Part shown: positions 9,270 through 18,099 of the stretch, in pieces
Layout of the letters: every line of letters begins with the position of its first letter
Numbering within the stretch: the stretch's first letter is position 1
Assembly: GCA_012267415.1 (NCBI GenBank)
Contig: JAAXGN010000156.1
Span: 1-64,000 of the forward strand
Origin: Candidatus Poribacteria bacterium
GTDB lineage: Bacteria; Poribacteria; WGA-4E; WGA-3G
Length of the DNA: 64,000 nt
Direction of reading: 5' to 3'
The notes under the pieces: model-generated
Told to the model about the DNA's origin: nothing
Database searches by the model: none
The model's input: only the letters and a program-made list of their open reading frames with translations
Program-made: the position numbers and the translations under genes

Positions 9270-10493
9270 TTGGACGCAACACAAAAACCATATTTATCTA
9301 TTGTTGTCCCGGTTTACAACGAGGAAGAAAATGTCCGACCACTGTTTGAAAAAATTCGGGAGGTATGTGAGACAATCGGCAGAACCTATGAAGTGCTTTT
9401 TGTGGACGATGGAAGCGTAGATAACACTTTTGAAGTTTTATCCGAATTGCGAAATCATGAACCGTGTTTAGCAGTAATACGATTTCAAGAGAATGCCGGT
9501 CAAACAGCTGCGATGGCTGCAGGTTTTGAATTTGCACAAGGTGAACGAATCATCAGCATGGATGGTGACCTGCAAAATGATCCAGCGGATATTCCGAGGT
9601 TACTTCAGAAACTTGACGAAGATTACGACCTCGTATGCGGATGGCGGAGAGAACGACAAGACAAATTCTGGACAAGACGCGTCCCCTCTGTCGTTGCCAA
9701 TTGGATAATTAGCAAAGTCACTGGCGTGGGAATTCACGACAACGGTTGCTCACTTAAAGCATATCGTTCCGAAATCATTAAGCAGGTGCCGCTTTATGGA
9801 GAGATGCATCGGTTTATTCCAGCGATGTCTACTGTTGTCGGCGCACGTATCGCGGAAATCGTCGTAAAGCATCACCCACGACAGTTTGGAACAAGTAAAT
9901 ACGGACTCGGTAGAGTTTGGCGCGTCGTACTGGACATTTTAGCATTTAAACTGATCCTCTCAATCTTTGCACGGCAACCGAATTCTAATAACCCTTCATC
10001 TACGCAACGTCCCTATCAGAACCAAATCAATCCGAAATTCAATGTCTATAGAGTTGCGGGACTGCTCAGTCTTCCCTTCTTTTTGATTGGATGCCTTCTT
10101 ATTAATGTTACAATTAACACCGGAATTAGCTGCATAGGTATAGGTGTATCCCTAATGATTGTTAGTCTAATAACTGGATGGTCGCTTGCGAAGGCACAGC
10201 GCGAAGCAGCGGATTTAAGCCCACTAGCATCTTTTTTTATCTATCGTTGTGCAAGACGACCTATACGTATCTTTGGTCCCCTCGGTGTCATGTTATTATT
10301 GTTAGGTAGCATTCTAACATTCAAGTTTCCCCACATCGGACCAATTCTGATATGTATAGGTGTTGTCGTTTTCTTTTTTGGTTTGTTCGGAGAAATTATC
10401 GCCTACGCAAACGCGAAACGCGTAATAGATTATACTGTAGAAATATTTTTGAATACCAAAGATGAGGTAAAACGTGCAGAAAATATCTACTGA
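9270..10493 (+). CDS. Family 2 glycosyltransferase with C-terminal membrane helices
   Basis: The 407-residue protein has a GT-A domain of the DPM1/ArnC type: LSIVVPVYNEEENV at the start, the aspartate pair FVDDGS near residue 50 and the DXD-like MDGDLQNDP near residue 100. Members transfer a sugar from a nucleotide donor to a polyprenyl phosphate. After about residue 255 come four hydrophobic stretches, more than the usual two. Translation probably starts at TTG (9270), supported by an AGAAGGAA ribosome binding site and the lack of an upstream ATG. The last 20 nt overlap the next gene. Operon with the nucleotidyltransferase. Confidence 0.85.
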   Translation: MDATQKPYLSIVVPVYNEEENVRPLFEKIREVCETIGRTYEVLFVDDGSVDNTFEVLSELRNHEPCLAVIRFQENAGQTAAMAAGFEFAQGERIISMDGDLQNDPADIPRLLQKLDEDYDLVCGWRRERQDKFWTRRVPSVVANWIISKVTGVGIHDNGCSLKAYRSEIIKQVPLYGEMHRFIPAMSTVVGARIAEIVVKHHPRQFGTSKYGLGRVWRVVLDILAFKLILSIFARQPNSNNPSSTQRPYQNQINPKFNVYRVAGLLSLPFFLIGCLLINVTINTGISCIGIGVSLMIVSLITGWSLAKAQREAADLSPLASFFIYRCARRPIRIFGPLGVMLLLLGSILTFKFPHIGPILICIGVVVFFFGLFGEIIAYANAKRVIDYTVEIFLNTKDEVKRAENIY

Positions 10494-11613
10494 CAAATGG
10501 CGAGCCGAATTTCCGGTCACCAATACCTATGTCTATATGAACCACGCGGGTGTTGCACCATTATCACGCCGAGCAGCCGAAGCAATGACAGCATTTGTAG
10601 AGGATGCCACAATCAATGGTGCTGTACATGTTGATGACTGGGTTGAAACTGCCGAACAGTGCAGATCACTTGCAGCGAAGCTTATAAATGCAGATACCTC
10701 AGAAATCGCGTTTATGAAAAACACCACACAGGGAATACTCATCGCAGCAAACGGTATCGATTGGCACCAAGGAGATAACGTCGTCACAACAGCAGTCGAA
10801 TTTCCAGCAAATGTATATCCGTGGTGGAGTCTAAAAGAACGTTACGGTGTTGAAACCCGTATGGTACCAGAGAAAGATGGACGCATTCACATTGAAGACA
10901 TTATCCCAGCAATTGATGAGAACACACGAGCCGTAACAATTAGCCACGTTGAATTCGCATCCGGTTTCAGAAACGACATCAAAGCGATAGGAGAAATCTG
11001 CCACGAACGCGATATCTGGTTTGTCGTGGATGCTATTCAGAGTTTGGGTGCCATTGATGTTGATGTAAAATCTGCCTATGTTGATATCCTCGCAGCGGAT
11101 GGACATAAATGGTTGCTTGCACCAGAAGGCGCAGCCATCTTCTACTGTGCAAATGACAAACTTGAACGGCTCATAAACACAAATATTGGATGGGCAAGTG
11201 TCGTCAATCCTCGCGATTTTCTCAATTATGACCTTACACAAAAGGCGGACGCAACCCGTTTTGAAGAAGGTTCATATAACAGTGTCGGTCTATATGGACT
11301 GAAAGCAGCAATTGAATTGTTGCTTGAAGTCGGCATATCAAATATCAAGACACATATTTTACAGATTACAGAAAACCTAATTGAAGGATTAGCAGCGAAA
11401 GGATATCGTGTCATTACACCTACAGGCAATTCTGAACGTGCTGGAATCGTTGTATTTGAAAGTGATCGCAATACACCAGCAGAACTTTTTGAAATGCTCA
11501 GTCAAAAGAATATCATTACTGCAGAACGGGGAAGTGGTCTCAGAGTATCACCACATTTCTATAACACAGAATCGGAAATCAGACGCCTACTTGATGTTCT
11601 ACCTAATTTGTAA
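10474..11613 (+). CDS. Class V aminotransferase (cysteine desulfurase-like)
   Basis: The 379-residue PLP enzyme starts at GTG (10474) behind GAGGTAA and overlaps the GT2 gene by 20 nt. It shows the NHAGVAPLS N terminus of class V enzymes, the conserved TTQG phosphate-binding region, the cofactor aspartate in VVDAIQSLG and the Schiff-base lysine in ADGHKWLLAPEG. The family covers cysteine desulfurases, isopenicillin epimerase-like proteins and other lyases or transaminases. No Fe-S assembly genes are adjacent, so an IscS role is not supported. Its position after sugar-activation genes could hint at surface biosynthesis, but that is inference. Confidence 0.85.
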   Translation: MQKISTDKWRAEFPVTNTYVYMNHAGVAPLSRRAAEAMTAFVEDATINGAVHVDDWVETAEQCRSLAAKLINADTSEIAFMKNTTQGILIAANGIDWHQGDNVVTTAVEFPANVYPWWSLKERYGVETRMVPEKDGRIHIEDIIPAIDENTRAVTISHVEFASGFRNDIKAIGEICHERDIWFVVDAIQSLGAIDVDVKSAYVDILAADGHKWLLAPEGAAIFYCANDKLERLINTNIGWASVVNPRDFLNYDLTQKADATRFEEGSYNSVGLYGLKAAIELLLEVGISNIKTHILQITENLIEGLAAKGYRVITPTGNSERAGIVVFESDRNTPAELFEMLSQKNIITAERGSGLRVSPHFYNTESEIRRLLDVLPNL

Positions 11614-11657
11614 TATAATAAAGATAAACATATCCAATACCAAACAGAATAAGAATA

Positions 11658-13124
11658 ATGTCAAACACACAACAAAAACCCTATATACCTATCTCCAAAT
11701 ACGGTTTATCACTCATCATAAGTTTCCTAATCATCGTTGCTGGGTGTACAGTCCCAGGCAGTGGTCAGAAATCAAGTCGCATAAAGTTCTCTATCCAAAA
11801 CACCCTGCCGATTGAAAGAAAAAACGTTCCTATTGTCCTAACGATAGACCAATTGCGAAATGTCAGTCCCGATATTACACTTAATGCCTTAGCTGTTGTT
11901 ACCGGTAAAGAGCGACGAGAGACAATGATCCCCGCACAAGCCGATGACATTAACTACGATGGCGAACGCGATCAACTGGTTTTTCTAATTAACCTTGCAG
12001 CAGAGGAAAAAAAAGAAATCTCAATCTTATATGAACCAAATGTTAAAGCAACAGTTACACTGGATGTCAATAAACAGACACGCGCAGGTATATTTCCTAA
12101 ACTCAATGCTGTCGCAGCATTAGAATCAGACCTACTCGCTTATGTCCTAAAACCTAATGGTGCTGTGGAAGTCTACGGCAAAAAACGCGAACATTTATTC
12201 ACCGTAGATAAAATGTTCCAGAATGAATTAGATAACAACGCACCATTCTCTCCAGAGTTTAGATTACACTTTGAGACTTATAACATCAACCTCACACAGA
12301 GACCGCAAGCATTAATTATAGATGTTGAGAAACCTGAACACCGATGGGTGATACGGGATTTTGAGAATCAAGAAGATTTCTATGTCCGCAAATCTGATGA
12401 ACAACTCAATATCTATAAATCAATCGGATTGTCACTCAATGCCCTTTTACCCAAACAGGACAACCCCAAACATGATAATAATGTAGAAGACACGACCATG
12501 GTTCTTCTAACGCCTCACGTTGATAGGATAGGGTGTGGCGGATTTGCACTATGGCACAAAACAGAACAACGATTAATCCCAATTCCGAATGAAGGCGATT
12601 ACGTTAGAGTGCTGGCAAATGGAGCGATACGTTCTATTGTTCAAAGGATACTACCGAATTGGAATGTCGGTGGCGAAACATTCCAACTCACATATACCAC
12701 TTATATCTATGGGAGTAACCCGTGGATCGAACATTACATACATATTGATAGACAACTACCATCGGACTATGCTATTGTTGTCGGTATTCCAAAACTAAAA
12801 GAAACATTCGGTGTTGATGAAGACAAAGGATTGCTGTGGAGTTGGGGAACAGACCCAACTGAAACCGACCCGCTCGGTATAGCACTTATCTATCCCACTG
12901 GACAGACATCTGGACCGGTTGATACGGATCCATCCCTTATTACAACCACCTTACATCCTGATGATGCAGGACGTCTGGGGTATCGTTCATTGGCAATTTG
13001 GGATGGTGGTATAAATGGGATAGAGACCCAAGCGGAATTCAAACAACACCTTCAGAAGATGATAACAACAATGGAAAACGTACCGAGAATCACATTCATA
13101 CCGTTAGAGGAAGGAAATAGATAG
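11658..13124 (+). CDS. DUF4861-family lipoprotein
   Basis: The 488-residue protein has an N-terminal hydrophobic helix and a lipobox (IVAGC, cysteine near residue 34), so it is likely exported. The remainder matches what I know of DUF4861: a beta-rich protein with IPAQADDINYDGERDQLVF near the N terminus, GGFALWH in the middle and a C-terminal HPDDAGRLGYRS segment. DUF4861 proteins often occur with pectin or rhamnogalacturonan utilisation genes, but no such genes are adjacent here. Function is unknown. It begins 44 nt after the class V aminotransferase. Confidence 0.75.
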   Translation: MSNTQQKPYIPISKYGLSLIISFLIIVAGCTVPGSGQKSSRIKFSIQNTLPIERKNVPIVLTIDQLRNVSPDITLNALAVVTGKERRETMIPAQADDINYDGERDQLVFLINLAAEEKKEISILYEPNVKATVTLDVNKQTRAGIFPKLNAVAALESDLLAYVLKPNGAVEVYGKKREHLFTVDKMFQNELDNNAPFSPEFRLHFETYNINLTQRPQALIIDVEKPEHRWVIRDFENQEDFYVRKSDEQLNIYKSIGLSLNALLPKQDNPKHDNNVEDTTMVLLTPHVDRIGCGGFALWHKTEQRLIPIPNEGDYVRVLANGAIRSIVQRILPNWNVGGETFQLTYTTYIYGSNPWIEHYIHIDRQLPSDYAIVVGIPKLKETFGVDEDKGLLWSWGTDPTETDPLGIALIYPTGQTSGPVDTDPSLITTTLHPDDAGRLGYRSLAIWDGGINGIETQAEFKQHLQKMITTMENVPRITFIPLEEGNR

Positions 13125-13213
13125 AGAATTCGCGTCTCTCTGGTGGGTTAGGTTCCTTACCGCATCATTGAATCCAATTTAAGCGGTTTTATACCTATGT
13201 TCCCAGGCCGGTA

Positions 13214-13235
13214 GGTGCGATATCCTTATCGCACC
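13214..13235. repeat. GGTGCGATA hairpin
   Basis: GGTGCGATA and TATCGCACC form a perfect 9-bp stem with a 4-nt loop. It resembles the hairpin inside the element at 601-695. The text around it (TTCCCAGGCCGGTAG) recurs in variant form near 25627. It overlaps the upstream extension of the TPP enzyme frame. Confidence 0.65.
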
Positions 13236-13295
13236 GGATTTGTGGAATCTAAATTTACCTTATCAGACTTATTACTTAACAAGGCAGAAGGTTCA

Positions 13296-13892
13296 ATGCT
13301 TATCAAGGAAACGTGTTTAAAACTAATCGCAGCACAACGTACAGATGAAATCGTTGTTACAACAATGGGTATGACCGCACCGTGGGGTAAAATATCAGAA
13401 CATTCGTTAGATTTTGCCTCAGTTGGAAGCGCAATGGGACACGCAGCAGACTTCGCCCTCGGTATTGCACTGGCAAAACCTGAGAAAAAAGTTGTCGTGC
13501 TAAATGGTGATGGCAGTATGCTAATGTGTTTAGGTACCCTCGCAACGATTACGGGTTTGGAACACCCACCGAAAAACTACCTACTTTTTGTTTGCGACAA
13601 CGGGACTTATGAAGTAACAGGAAATCAACCTGTTCCACGCAACGCAGATTTTAGTTGGACAACAATTGCTACAGGCACAGGTTTTGAACATGTATATGAA
13701 TTTGATCAGATAGAAAAATTTGAGACCGACCTACCGAAAATTTGGAGTCAACCAGGTCCTGTTTTTGTAAACTTGAGAATTGCGGAAGCTGCTGAACCGC
13801 CACCTGACCGATGGGGTGGTTTTCCATATCCGTATCTACAGGAGTCACTTGCAACATCAACACATAAACTACGAAAAACACTGGAAGATTAA
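13296..13892 (+). CDS. Thiamine pyrophosphate-binding protein, decarboxylase beta-type subunit
   Basis: The 198-residue protein carries only the pyrophosphate-binding half of a TPP enzyme. The motif begins NGDGSMLM near residue 72 and ends at the DNGTYEVTG segment, as in phosphonopyruvate or sulfopyruvate decarboxylase beta subunits (ComE-like). The pyrimidine-binding partner domain is not in this window, so an unlinked alpha subunit would be needed. I placed the start at 13296 because it follows AGAAGG and the longer frame runs through the palindrome at 13214. The substrate is unknown. Confidence 0.78.
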   Translation: MLIKETCLKLIAAQRTDEIVVTTMGMTAPWGKISEHSLDFASVGSAMGHAADFALGIALAKPEKKVVVLNGDGSMLMCLGTLATITGLEHPPKNYLLFVCDNGTYEVTGNQPVPRNADFSWTTIATGTGFEHVYEFDQIEKFETDLPKIWSQPGPVFVNLRIAEAAEPPPDRWGGFPYPYLQESLATSTHKLRKTLED

Positions 13893-13918
13893 ATGAAAGA
13901 GACATTCCTCGTAGGGGC

Positions 13919-13994
13919 GAGGTCCTCTCGCCCGCTCTCATAAGAATGAGGTCCTCTCGCCCGCTCTCGTAAGGACGAGGTCCTCTCGCCCGCT
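13919..13994. repeat. 29-nt tandem repeat, three copies
   Basis: An 18-nt core, GAGGTCCTCTCGCCCGCT, occurs at 13919, 13948 and 13977, a 29-nt period, with slightly diverged linkers. It fills most of the gap between the TPP gene and the aldo/keto reductase. Confidence 0.85.
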
Positions 13995-14039
13995 GTGGCA
14001 TGTTTTGACAATTCTGAAATCCACTATAAGGAAATCACT

Positions 14040-14936
14040 ATGTCTTCAAAATTAGAAACTCGCAGAATGGGACGAACAGAGATGCGTCCGAACGCATTAG
14101 CACTCGGCGCGGCATGGATATACGGAAGAGCCGATGCAGAAGTTATCGCAGCTATCCAACGTGCTATTGAACTTGGAATGAATTACATCGACACATATCC
14201 AGGGCATTCTGAACACCTCTGGGGAGAAGCACTATCCGATGGTCTGAGAGAAAAAATCTATCTACAAGCCAAAGTCGGTACACATCCTGAACGCAGGAAA
14301 GATTTTTCAGCAGATGGCACAAGATGGAGTGTTACCAATAGTCTTAAAGATTTTCGTACCGATTATCTGGACGCTGTACTCATCCACGACCCGTTGGACA
14401 TGGAAAGTGTGTTGAATAAAGGACGCGCATTGGACACACTATTAGAGATGAAAGACGAGGGATTGATACGAAATATCGGCGCAGGTGTCCGTTCACACGA
14501 ATTTCATAAAACACTGATTGAAACAGGACATATTGACATTATCCTCACATTTTTAGACTACACGTTGTTATCACAATCTGTAGCACAAACAACTTTGCCT
14601 TTAGCGCGCGAACACGATGTCGGCATTATCCTCGCAAGTCCTTTGGGAATGGGAAGTTTAACAGGAGCGAAACCAAACGTTGAAGATGAACGGAGAAGAA
14701 ACCCTAATGCTGAACCAAAAGCTTATGCAATGTGGAAATGGTGTCAGGAACGTGATGTCAACATACGGCACTTAGCCATGCAGTTCTGTCTCGCAGCACC
14801 AATAGACGGTGTTGTCATGTTCGGTCCCGCCGACATAGCACAAGTAGAAGATGGATATGAAGCCGCAACGACTCACATATCAGAAGAGATATGGCAAGCA
14901 TTTGAAGCCGAATTTGGCATCAAACGCGGAATGTAG
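14040..14936 (+). CDS. Aldo/keto reductase
   Basis: The 298-residue (beta/alpha)8 enzyme should reduce or oxidise a carbonyl using NADPH or NADH. The N-terminal strand with LETRRMGRTEM, the catalytic aspartate and tyrosine in NYIDTYPGHSE, the lysine region YLQAKVG and the LIHDP barrel strand are visible. The start at 14040 has AAGGAAATC at good distance; the frame can extend to 13995, but that has no ribosome binding site. It is the last clearly chromosomal gene before the mobile island. Confidence 0.85.
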   Translation: MSSKLETRRMGRTEMRPNALALGAAWIYGRADAEVIAAIQRAIELGMNYIDTYPGHSEHLWGEALSDGLREKIYLQAKVGTHPERRKDFSADGTRWSVTNSLKDFRTDYLDAVLIHDPLDMESVLNKGRALDTLLEMKDEGLIRNIGAGVRSHEFHKTLIETGHIDIILTFLDYTLLSQSVAQTTLPLAREHDVGIILASPLGMGSLTGAKPNVEDERRRNPNAEPKAYAMWKWCQERDVNIRHLAMQFCLAAPIDGVVMFGPADIAQVEDGYEAATTHISEEIWQAFEAEFGIKRGM

Positions 14937-14999
14937 AAAGAATAAACGCAGCACTTCAGGGACAACAATCACCCAACTCCATAATGTGAATAAACCTTC

Positions 15000-15028
15000 T
15001 TGACAAAACATACTTCTTCAGTTATAAT
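15000..15028 (+). promoter_or_regulatory. Perfect consensus sigma70 promoter ahead of the omega RNA
   Basis: TTGACA (15000-15005), a 17-nt spacer and TATAAT (15023-15028) match the sigma70 consensus at all 12 positions. Transcription would begin near 15035 and read through the structured RNA into isrB. It lies just outside the predicted element end. Confidence 0.75.
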
Positions 15029-15084
15029 ATAATTCACATAATTCAACGAGTGTAAAATCTAACTTCTCAAATGATTAGACTCAA

Positions 15085-15300
15085 CTATTGAGTAAAGATC
15101 ACCCCGCTAAAGCGTGGGTGCTTTGACATAGCGTAGCCACACGTTCCCTGTTAAGGATTGAGATCTTCACTACAGTAATATATCGGGTGTTCTGGGCGTG
15201 GCAGCCTGAAGTATGTTTCGGATGCTCCCCAAGTCCGATTCCCCTACGAATACCTGATCTGGATGGGGCAACATATACCCTGAAAAGGAGTTTTACATAC
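15085..15300 (+). ncRNA. Omega RNA / HEARO-type RNA of the IsrB element
   Basis: The non-coding stretch directly before isrB has the position and look of HEARO/omega RNAs of IscB-family elements. AAGATC near 15097 can pair with GATCTT near 15171, enclosing a first hairpin CACCCCGC-TAAA-GCGTGGGTG. A G/C-rich middle follows, and the end has ATGGGGCAACATATACCC, which lies just before the ribosome binding site AAAAGGAG. The family knowledge is that this RNA guides IsrB nicking through a guide at its 5' end, copied from sequence outside the element. Exact ends are not determined. Confidence 0.7.
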
Positions 15301-15301
15301 G

Positions 15302-16306
15302 ATGTATGTTCCAGTAAAATCTAAAGCGGGCAAGCAACTGATGCCAACCACTCCGCCAGTTGCACGCCATCTAATCAAGAGTGGTAAAGCAACACCCTAC
15401 TGGTCAAACGGCATATTCTGTATCAGGTTGAATTACGAAACAGAAGAATACACACAGGATATAGCAGTCGGTGTTGATCCGGGTTCTAAAAAGGAAGGTT
15501 TCACAGTAAAATCTGATGCTCACACCTATCTGAATGTGCAAGCAGATGCTCACAAAAATGTTGGCAAGAAGGTTGAGAAAAGACGCGAACTCCGCAGAGG
15601 TAGGCGTTCACGCAAGTGTCCAAATCGGAAGAATAGGACGAACCGACTTGCTCACAAGGAACGCATCCCTGCTGGCACGCGGGCAAGATGGGAGTGGAAA
15701 CTTCGGATACTTGATTGGTTATCCAAGTTGTATCCTATTACCCATGTGTGTGTAGAAGACATCAAAGCACGGAGTATTGAACGTGCTAAAAAGTGGAATC
15801 AATCCTTTAGTCCGTTAGAGGTGGGTAAGCAGTGGTTCTATACGGAAATCAAAAAGCGATGGTCTCTGCTAACACTGCCAGGTTGGGAAACAAAAGAGAT
15901 CAGGGACAGTCTCGATCTCAAGAAATCATCTAAAAAGTTGTCAGAAACCTTTGAGGCACATTGTGTGGATAGTTGGTGTTTAGCCTATCATAGTGTTGGT
16001 GGTGATAGTCTTCCTGACAACAGGGATATATTCTGCATCTCACCGATACCGATGAGAAGGCGTGAGTTGCACCGACAGAACCCGCAGCGTGGCGGTAAAA
16101 GACCGAGATATGGTGGCACAATGTGTTTAGGTATTGTCAAGAATACACTTGTGAAACATGTCAAACACGGATTGCTGCGCGTGACAGGTTTTGACACAAG
16201 AGGCGGGCTCAATCTTAGTGAAATATCAAGTTGTAAACGGGTTGTGAGGGGAGCAAAATCTGATAGTTTTCGCGTCCTCACAAAACTAAACTTTCAATAT
16301 AGATAG
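15302..16306 (+). CDS. isrB: IsrB, HNH-less IscB-family RNA-guided nuclease
   Basis: The 334-residue protein has an N-terminal PLMP-type region (QLMPTTPP, residues 15-22). RuvC-I follows with D59 in GVDPGS, then an arginine-rich bridge helix (KRRELRRGRRSRK). RuvC-II has E152 in CVEDIKA, and RuvC-III has H220 and D223 in AHCVDSW. RuvC-II and RuvC-III are joined by a short linker with no HNH motif, which separates IsrB from IscB. The length fits IsrB (about 350). All RuvC catalytic residues are intact, so it should be an active RNA-guided nickase. The C terminus has the target-interacting region GTMCLGIVKN..KHGLL. It starts 12 nt after AAGGAG. Confidence 0.85.
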   Translation: MYVPVKSKAGKQLMPTTPPVARHLIKSGKATPYWSNGIFCIRLNYETEEYTQDIAVGVDPGSKKEGFTVKSDAHTYLNVQADAHKNVGKKVEKRRELRRGRRSRKCPNRKNRTNRLAHKERIPAGTRARWEWKLRILDWLSKLYPITHVCVEDIKARSIERAKKWNQSFSPLEVGKQWFYTEIKKRWSLLTLPGWETKEIRDSLDLKKSSKKLSETFEAHCVDSWCLAYHSVGGDSLPDNRDIFCISPIPMRRRELHRQNPQRGGKRPRYGGTMCLGIVKNTLVKHVKHGLLRVTGFDTRGGLNLSEISSCKRVVRGAKSDSFRVLTKLNFQYR

Positions 16307-16309
16307 GAT

Positions 16310-16352
16310 CGGGCATTCCCCACCGAGCTAAAGCTGCGGTGTCCCCTGCCCG
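16310..16352. repeat. Right-end palindrome of the IsrB element
   Basis: CGGGCA (16310-16315) pairs with TGCCCG (16347-16352). Inside, CACCG-AGCT pairs with AGCT-G-CGGTG around a 2-nt loop. The strong imperfect hairpin immediately follows the isrB stop and probably serves as the transposon end; it could also terminate transcription. Confidence 0.7.
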
Positions 16353-16374
16353 AATATTATGATGGTATACTCCC

Positions 16375-17547
16375 ATGGCAAGATCTGTAAAAGCACTCAT
16401 CACACCAAAAGTTTTGAAATGGGCGCGGGAAAAGCGTATCAGGTTAGACATTGAATTCGCTGCAGAACGATTAAAGATAGACCCTGATCGTCTTGAAAAA
16501 TGGGAGAACGGGAAAGAGCAGCCCACCTTCGCACAATTAAAGAAGATCGCAAAACTCTATAGAACACATCTCACTATCTTCTATCTGCCTACCGCTCCAA
16601 AAGCTTTTCCTCCGCTAAACGATTACCGTGTTATTCCTAAGTCTAAGAAACCTGACCCAGATCAAGAATACAATTTAAAGGCTAATATCGTTGAAGCACA
16701 TGAAAGACGACAGCGGTTAATTGGTATTTATGAGTTATTAGAGCAGCCACCGCCTAATGTTTCTCTAAAAGTCAATATTAACGCCTCACACAAAATCGCA
16801 GCAAAACAGATAACAAAATTTCTTGAATTTGAAAGAGAGAATCTACCGAAAACGAATGATCTCTATAAGACTTTGAAGTTTTGGAAACAGACAATTGAAG
16901 CAAAAGGTATCTTGGTTTGTCATACATCGGTAAATACGCATCTGTCTCTTGAATTAGAGACTGTCCGAGGATTTTGCATTGCACAGAAACCTTTTCCAGT
17001 AATCGTTATCAACCAGAAAGATAGGTCTTACGGTCGTGTATTTACGATTATCCACGAGTTAGTTCATATCGCATTAGGAAAAAGCATAAAACAGAATACA
17101 GGATATAGTGATAGACGAAAACCGTCTCTAAATGAAACTGAACGTTTCTGCAACACGGTGGCAGGAGAAGTATTAGTGCCAGAAAATGAACTACTTGAGA
17201 TAATTGACCTAAAGACACTAAAAGATGATATACCAAAACTATCCAAACACTTTCAAGTGAGTAATGAAGTTATATTACGGCGTTTGTTAATACTCAAAAT
17301 AATACCTCAACACAAGTATTACGCTTACAGAAAGATGTCTCTCCAAAACTATAAAGTGCCTAAAGGTGATACAAAAATAAGAAGTTTTTACTATAAACGT
17401 CTACTGAATACTTCTGGGGAATACTATGCCCGAGCCGCTTTTAATGCATATCACGAGAATAAATTCACACTCGCTGACTTATCTGCGGCCTTCTACAATT
17501 GCGATACAAAACATCTATCCGAAATTCAGAGTGAAATATCAGCATGA
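16375..17547 (+). CDS. XRE-family HTH and ImmA/IrrE-like peptidase, antitoxin
   Basis: The 390-residue protein joins an N-terminal XRE-type helix-turn-helix (about residues 10-65, with the LEKWENGKEQPT recognition region) to an ImmA/IrrE-type zinc peptidase domain with HELVH at residues 227-231 and the downstream glutamates in NETERFCN. Such fusions are cytosolic regulators. When followed by a DUF4411 gene, as here with a 4-nt ATGA overlap, they form a putative type II toxin-antitoxin pair in which this is the antitoxin. It starts 22 nt after the IsrB element, so its promoter may lie in the element's end. Confidence 0.82.
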   Translation: MARSVKALITPKVLKWAREKRIRLDIEFAAERLKIDPDRLEKWENGKEQPTFAQLKKIAKLYRTHLTIFYLPTAPKAFPPLNDYRVIPKSKKPDPDQEYNLKANIVEAHERRQRLIGIYELLEQPPPNVSLKVNINASHKIAAKQITKFLEFERENLPKTNDLYKTLKFWKQTIEAKGILVCHTSVNTHLSLELETVRGFCIAQKPFPVIVINQKDRSYGRVFTIIHELVHIALGKSIKQNTGYSDRRKPSLNETERFCNTVAGEVLVPENELLEIIDLKTLKDDIPKLSKHFQVSNEVILRRLLILKIIPQHKYYAYRKMSLQNYKVPKGDTKIRSFYYKRLLNTSGEYYARAAFNAYHENKFTLADLSAAFYNCDTKHLSEIQSEISA

Positions 17548-18029
17548 GCTCCCTATTTAACCCAGATAAGACATTATATAGTATTGACGCAAGTTCGTTA
17601 ATTGAAGCATATCATAGTTATCCATTTGATATATTTCCAACTTTGTGGGAGAAGTTAGAAGCACTCATAAAAGAAGATCGATTGAAAATGTTTGAATATG
17701 TTTATGACATTGAAGTAAAAGATGAAGAACTCATAGATTGGTGTGAAGAAAATAATCTAAAACCCTATCTTCGAGCAACAATTGATCAAGTTGACCAAAA
17801 GAAAGCGCAAGCCTTATCACCTTTATTGGTAAATCCTGATACTGGTGAGTCTGGTGGTGATCCTTGGGTGATCGCTTTAGCACAAGAATTGCCAAATGGA
17901 GTTGTAGTGACACAAGAAAAGGCAAGTCGCAATAAAGATTACCCAAAAATTCCGAATGTATGCAGTGATTTAGAAATTGAATGTATTGATCTTATCGGAC
18001 TTTTCAGAAAGGAAAATTGGACTTTCTAA
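17544..18029 (+). CDS. DUF4411 PIN-like toxin
   Basis: The 161-residue protein fits DUF4411, a PIN-like nuclease family. Acidic residues are placed as expected: an aspartate in YSIDASSLI near residue 12, acidic residues in EVKDEELID in the middle, and GGDPWVIALA near residue 110. PIN toxins cut RNA with magnesium. The gene overlaps the HTH-ImmA gene by 4 nt, so translation is coupled, as in other pairs of this type. No separate VapB is present; the upstream protein likely neutralises it. Toxicity is inferred from family context. Confidence 0.78.
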   Translation: MSSLFNPDKTLYSIDASSLIEAYHSYPFDIFPTLWEKLEALIKEDRLKMFEYVYDIEVKDEELIDWCEENNLKPYLRATIDQVDQKKAQALSPLLVNPDTGESGGDPWVIALAQELPNGVVVTQEKASRNKDYPKIPNVCSDLEIECIDLIGLFRKENWTF

Positions 18030-18099
18030 TACTAACATTCCAAATACAGGACATCGATAAAGAGAGAACCATTCCGCGTTCCCGTGTCAATCGAGAAAT

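Larger units (their letters stand above)
15095..16352 (+). mobile_element. IS200/IS605-like IsrB transposable unit
   Basis: The unit runs from the hairpin at about 15102-15122 to the hairpin at 16310-16352. Both contain the loop text CTAAAGC, which suggests related subterminal palindromes as in IS200/IS605-type ends. Inside are the omega RNA and isrB only. No tnpA transposase is present, so it would move only with help in trans. Its right end is 22 nt from the next start codon. Boundaries are inferred from the hairpins; no empty site is available. Confidence 0.6.

Noticed and set aside
10474..11613. IscS-type cysteine desulfurase
   Set aside because: No Fe-S assembly genes are nearby and the active-cysteine loop is not evident, so only the class V fold is claimed.
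15302..16306. IscB with HNH domain, or TnpB
   Set aside because: RuvC-II and RuvC-III are joined by a short linker with no HNH motif, and the PLMP-type N terminus and H-x-x-D RuvC-III fit IsrB better than TnpB.
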